Assembly: GCF_001424305.1 (NCBI RefSeq)
Contig: NZ_LMPD01000004.1
Location: 374,918-438,917, forward strand
Direction of reading: 5' to 3'
Source: Pedobacter sp. Leaf176
Lineage (GTDB): Bacteria; Bacteroidota; Bacteroidia; Sphingobacteriales; Sphingobacteriaceae
Length of the DNA: 64,000 bases
The notes under the pieces are model-generated. The model was not told the DNA's origin and made no database searches. It worked only from the letters and a program-made list of their open reading frames with translations. Made by a program: the position numbers and the translations under genes. Position 1 is the first letter of the stretch. Each line of letters begins with the position of its first letter. Shown here one piece after another: positions 63,338 through 64,000 of this stretch.

Positions 63338-64000
63338 CTATAACAAATCTTTTATTATCTTCTCAATAGATAAGCCTTCTGCTTCTGCTCTATAATTGCG
63401 AACAATACGGTGGCGGAGGATGGGTTCGGCTACAGCCTGCACGTCTTCAATATCCGGTGCATACTTTCCGGATACGGCGGCGTGGCATTTGGCGCCTAAA
63501 ACCAAAAACTGTGAAGCCCGCGGACCAGCACCCCAGCTTATGTATTTGTTAACCGCTTCGGTAGCAAATTCGCTATTCGGACGCGTTTTGGCGGCCAGTT
63601 TAACCGCGTACTCCAAAACATTATCCGTTACCGGAATATCCCGTATCAGGTTTTGAAAATATTGAATGTCATCTGCATGAATAATTTTTTGCAGTTGAAC
63701 ATTTTTGTTGCTCGTCGTGTTTTTTACAATCGTTAACTCATCTGCAAAGGCAGGATAATTTAACTGAATATTGAACATGAAGCGATCTAATTGTGCCTCT
63801 GGAAGGGGATAGGTGCCTTCTTGTTCAATCGGGTTCTGCGTTGCTAAAACGAAGAAAGGTTTTGGTAGAGCGAGTGTTTGCCCGGCGGCTGTAACTGATT
63901 TTTCCTGCATGGCCTCCAGCAAAGCGGCCTGGGTTTTTGGCGGTGTCCGGTTAATTTCATCCGCCAGGATTATATTTGAAAATACAGGCCCTTTAATGAA
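63338..64000 (-). CDS. MoxR-type AAA+ ATPase, C-terminal part (5' end outside window)
   Basis: The frame is open to the right edge, giving 220 residues that start inside the AAA+ core. Walker B appears as NIILADEINRTPPKTQAALLEAM, sensor 1 as FFVLATQNPIEQEGTYPLPEAQLDRF, and the lid domain ends with LSIEKIIKDLL. The P-loop lies beyond base 64000. MoxR ATPases usually work with downstream DUF58 and VWA-domain genes in assembling or activating membrane or periplasmic proteins; here the downstream gene is a small membrane protein instead. The start codon cannot be seen. Confidence 0.92.
   Translation of the reverse strand, partial: FIKGPVFSNIILADEINRTPPKTQAALLEAMQEKSVTAAGQTLALPKPFFVLATQNPIEQEGTYPLPEAQLDRFMFNIQLNYPAFADELTIVKNTTSNKNVQLQKIIHADDIQYFQNLIRDIPVTDNVLEYAVKLAAKTRPNSEFATEAVNKYISWGAGPRASQFLVLGAKCHAAVSGKYAPDIEDVQAVAEPILRHRIVRNYRAEAEGLSIEKIIKDLL

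Overview
The window looks like chromosomal DNA of a soil or freshwater Bacteroidota, most likely Sphingobacteriaceae (Pedobacter-like). The evidence is a SusC/SusD pair, a TonB receptor with a DUF4249 lipoprotein, many lipoproteins, a Y_Y_Y sensor with a LuxR-type helix-turn-helix, LytTR regulation, twin rhomboids beside mutL, AT-rich intergenic DNA, and TAnnTTTG-type promoters (two with a TTTG box 18-19 bp upstream). I saw no rRNA, tRNA, CRISPR array, transposase or phage module. The genus is an inference.

Layout. 1-681: a tandem array of near-identical 48-residue peptide genes (four complete, one cut by the window edge), meeting a LytTR regulator tail to tail. 1.8-5.9 kb: a lone HsdR_N-like protein, htpG, a receiver-only regulator and a GlcNAc-kinase-like gene. 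5.9-11.4 kb: an RND efflux operon (adaptor, pump, TolC-like). 11.9-19.4 kb: M61 peptidase, a small outer-membrane protein, acyl-CoA synthetase, gamma-glutamyltransferase and an OmpA protein. 20.7-33.8 kb: a polysaccharide utilisation locus (SGNH hydrolase, sensor-regulator, SusC, SusD, GH30, GH5 with a C-terminal carbohydrate-binding-like domain), followed closely by a seven-heme cytochrome c lipoprotein. 33.9-38.0 kb: TonB receptor, DUF4249 lipoprotein and a D-2-hydroxyacid dehydrogenase. 38.1-41.6 kb: a decaying island with a frameshifted HExxH lipoprotein gene and tandem copies of an exported protein family, some broken, joined by remnants of the first gene's 3' end. 41.8-50 kb: MG2/plug protein, nitroreductase, then EEP-family protein, two rhomboids and mutL. 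50.1-56.8 kb: XRE membrane regulator, amidohydrolase, an unusual GH3_C/beta-lactamase protein, TPR protein, a DUF6929-like protein and a 2OG-Fe(II) oxygenase. 57-64 kb: msrA, cysS, a DUF559 nuclease gene bracketed by inverted repeats, M28 peptidase, a tandem SnoaL-like protein, a GDPD-like protein missing its catalytic histidines, a His-rich small membrane protein and the 3' part of a MoxR ATPase gene.

How it works together. The PUL should sense, import and cleave a beta-glucan: SusC/D and the surface glycosidases do the work and the upstream sensor probably controls it. The RND operon is a complete tripartite pump. The most unusual parts are the peptide array at the left edge, the duplicated exported-protein island at 39-41.6 kb, the IR-flanked DUF559 gene and two proteins with altered or missing catalytic parts (GDPD-like; GH3_C-beta-lactamase). 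All function calls rest on motif reading by eye; no database search was run.
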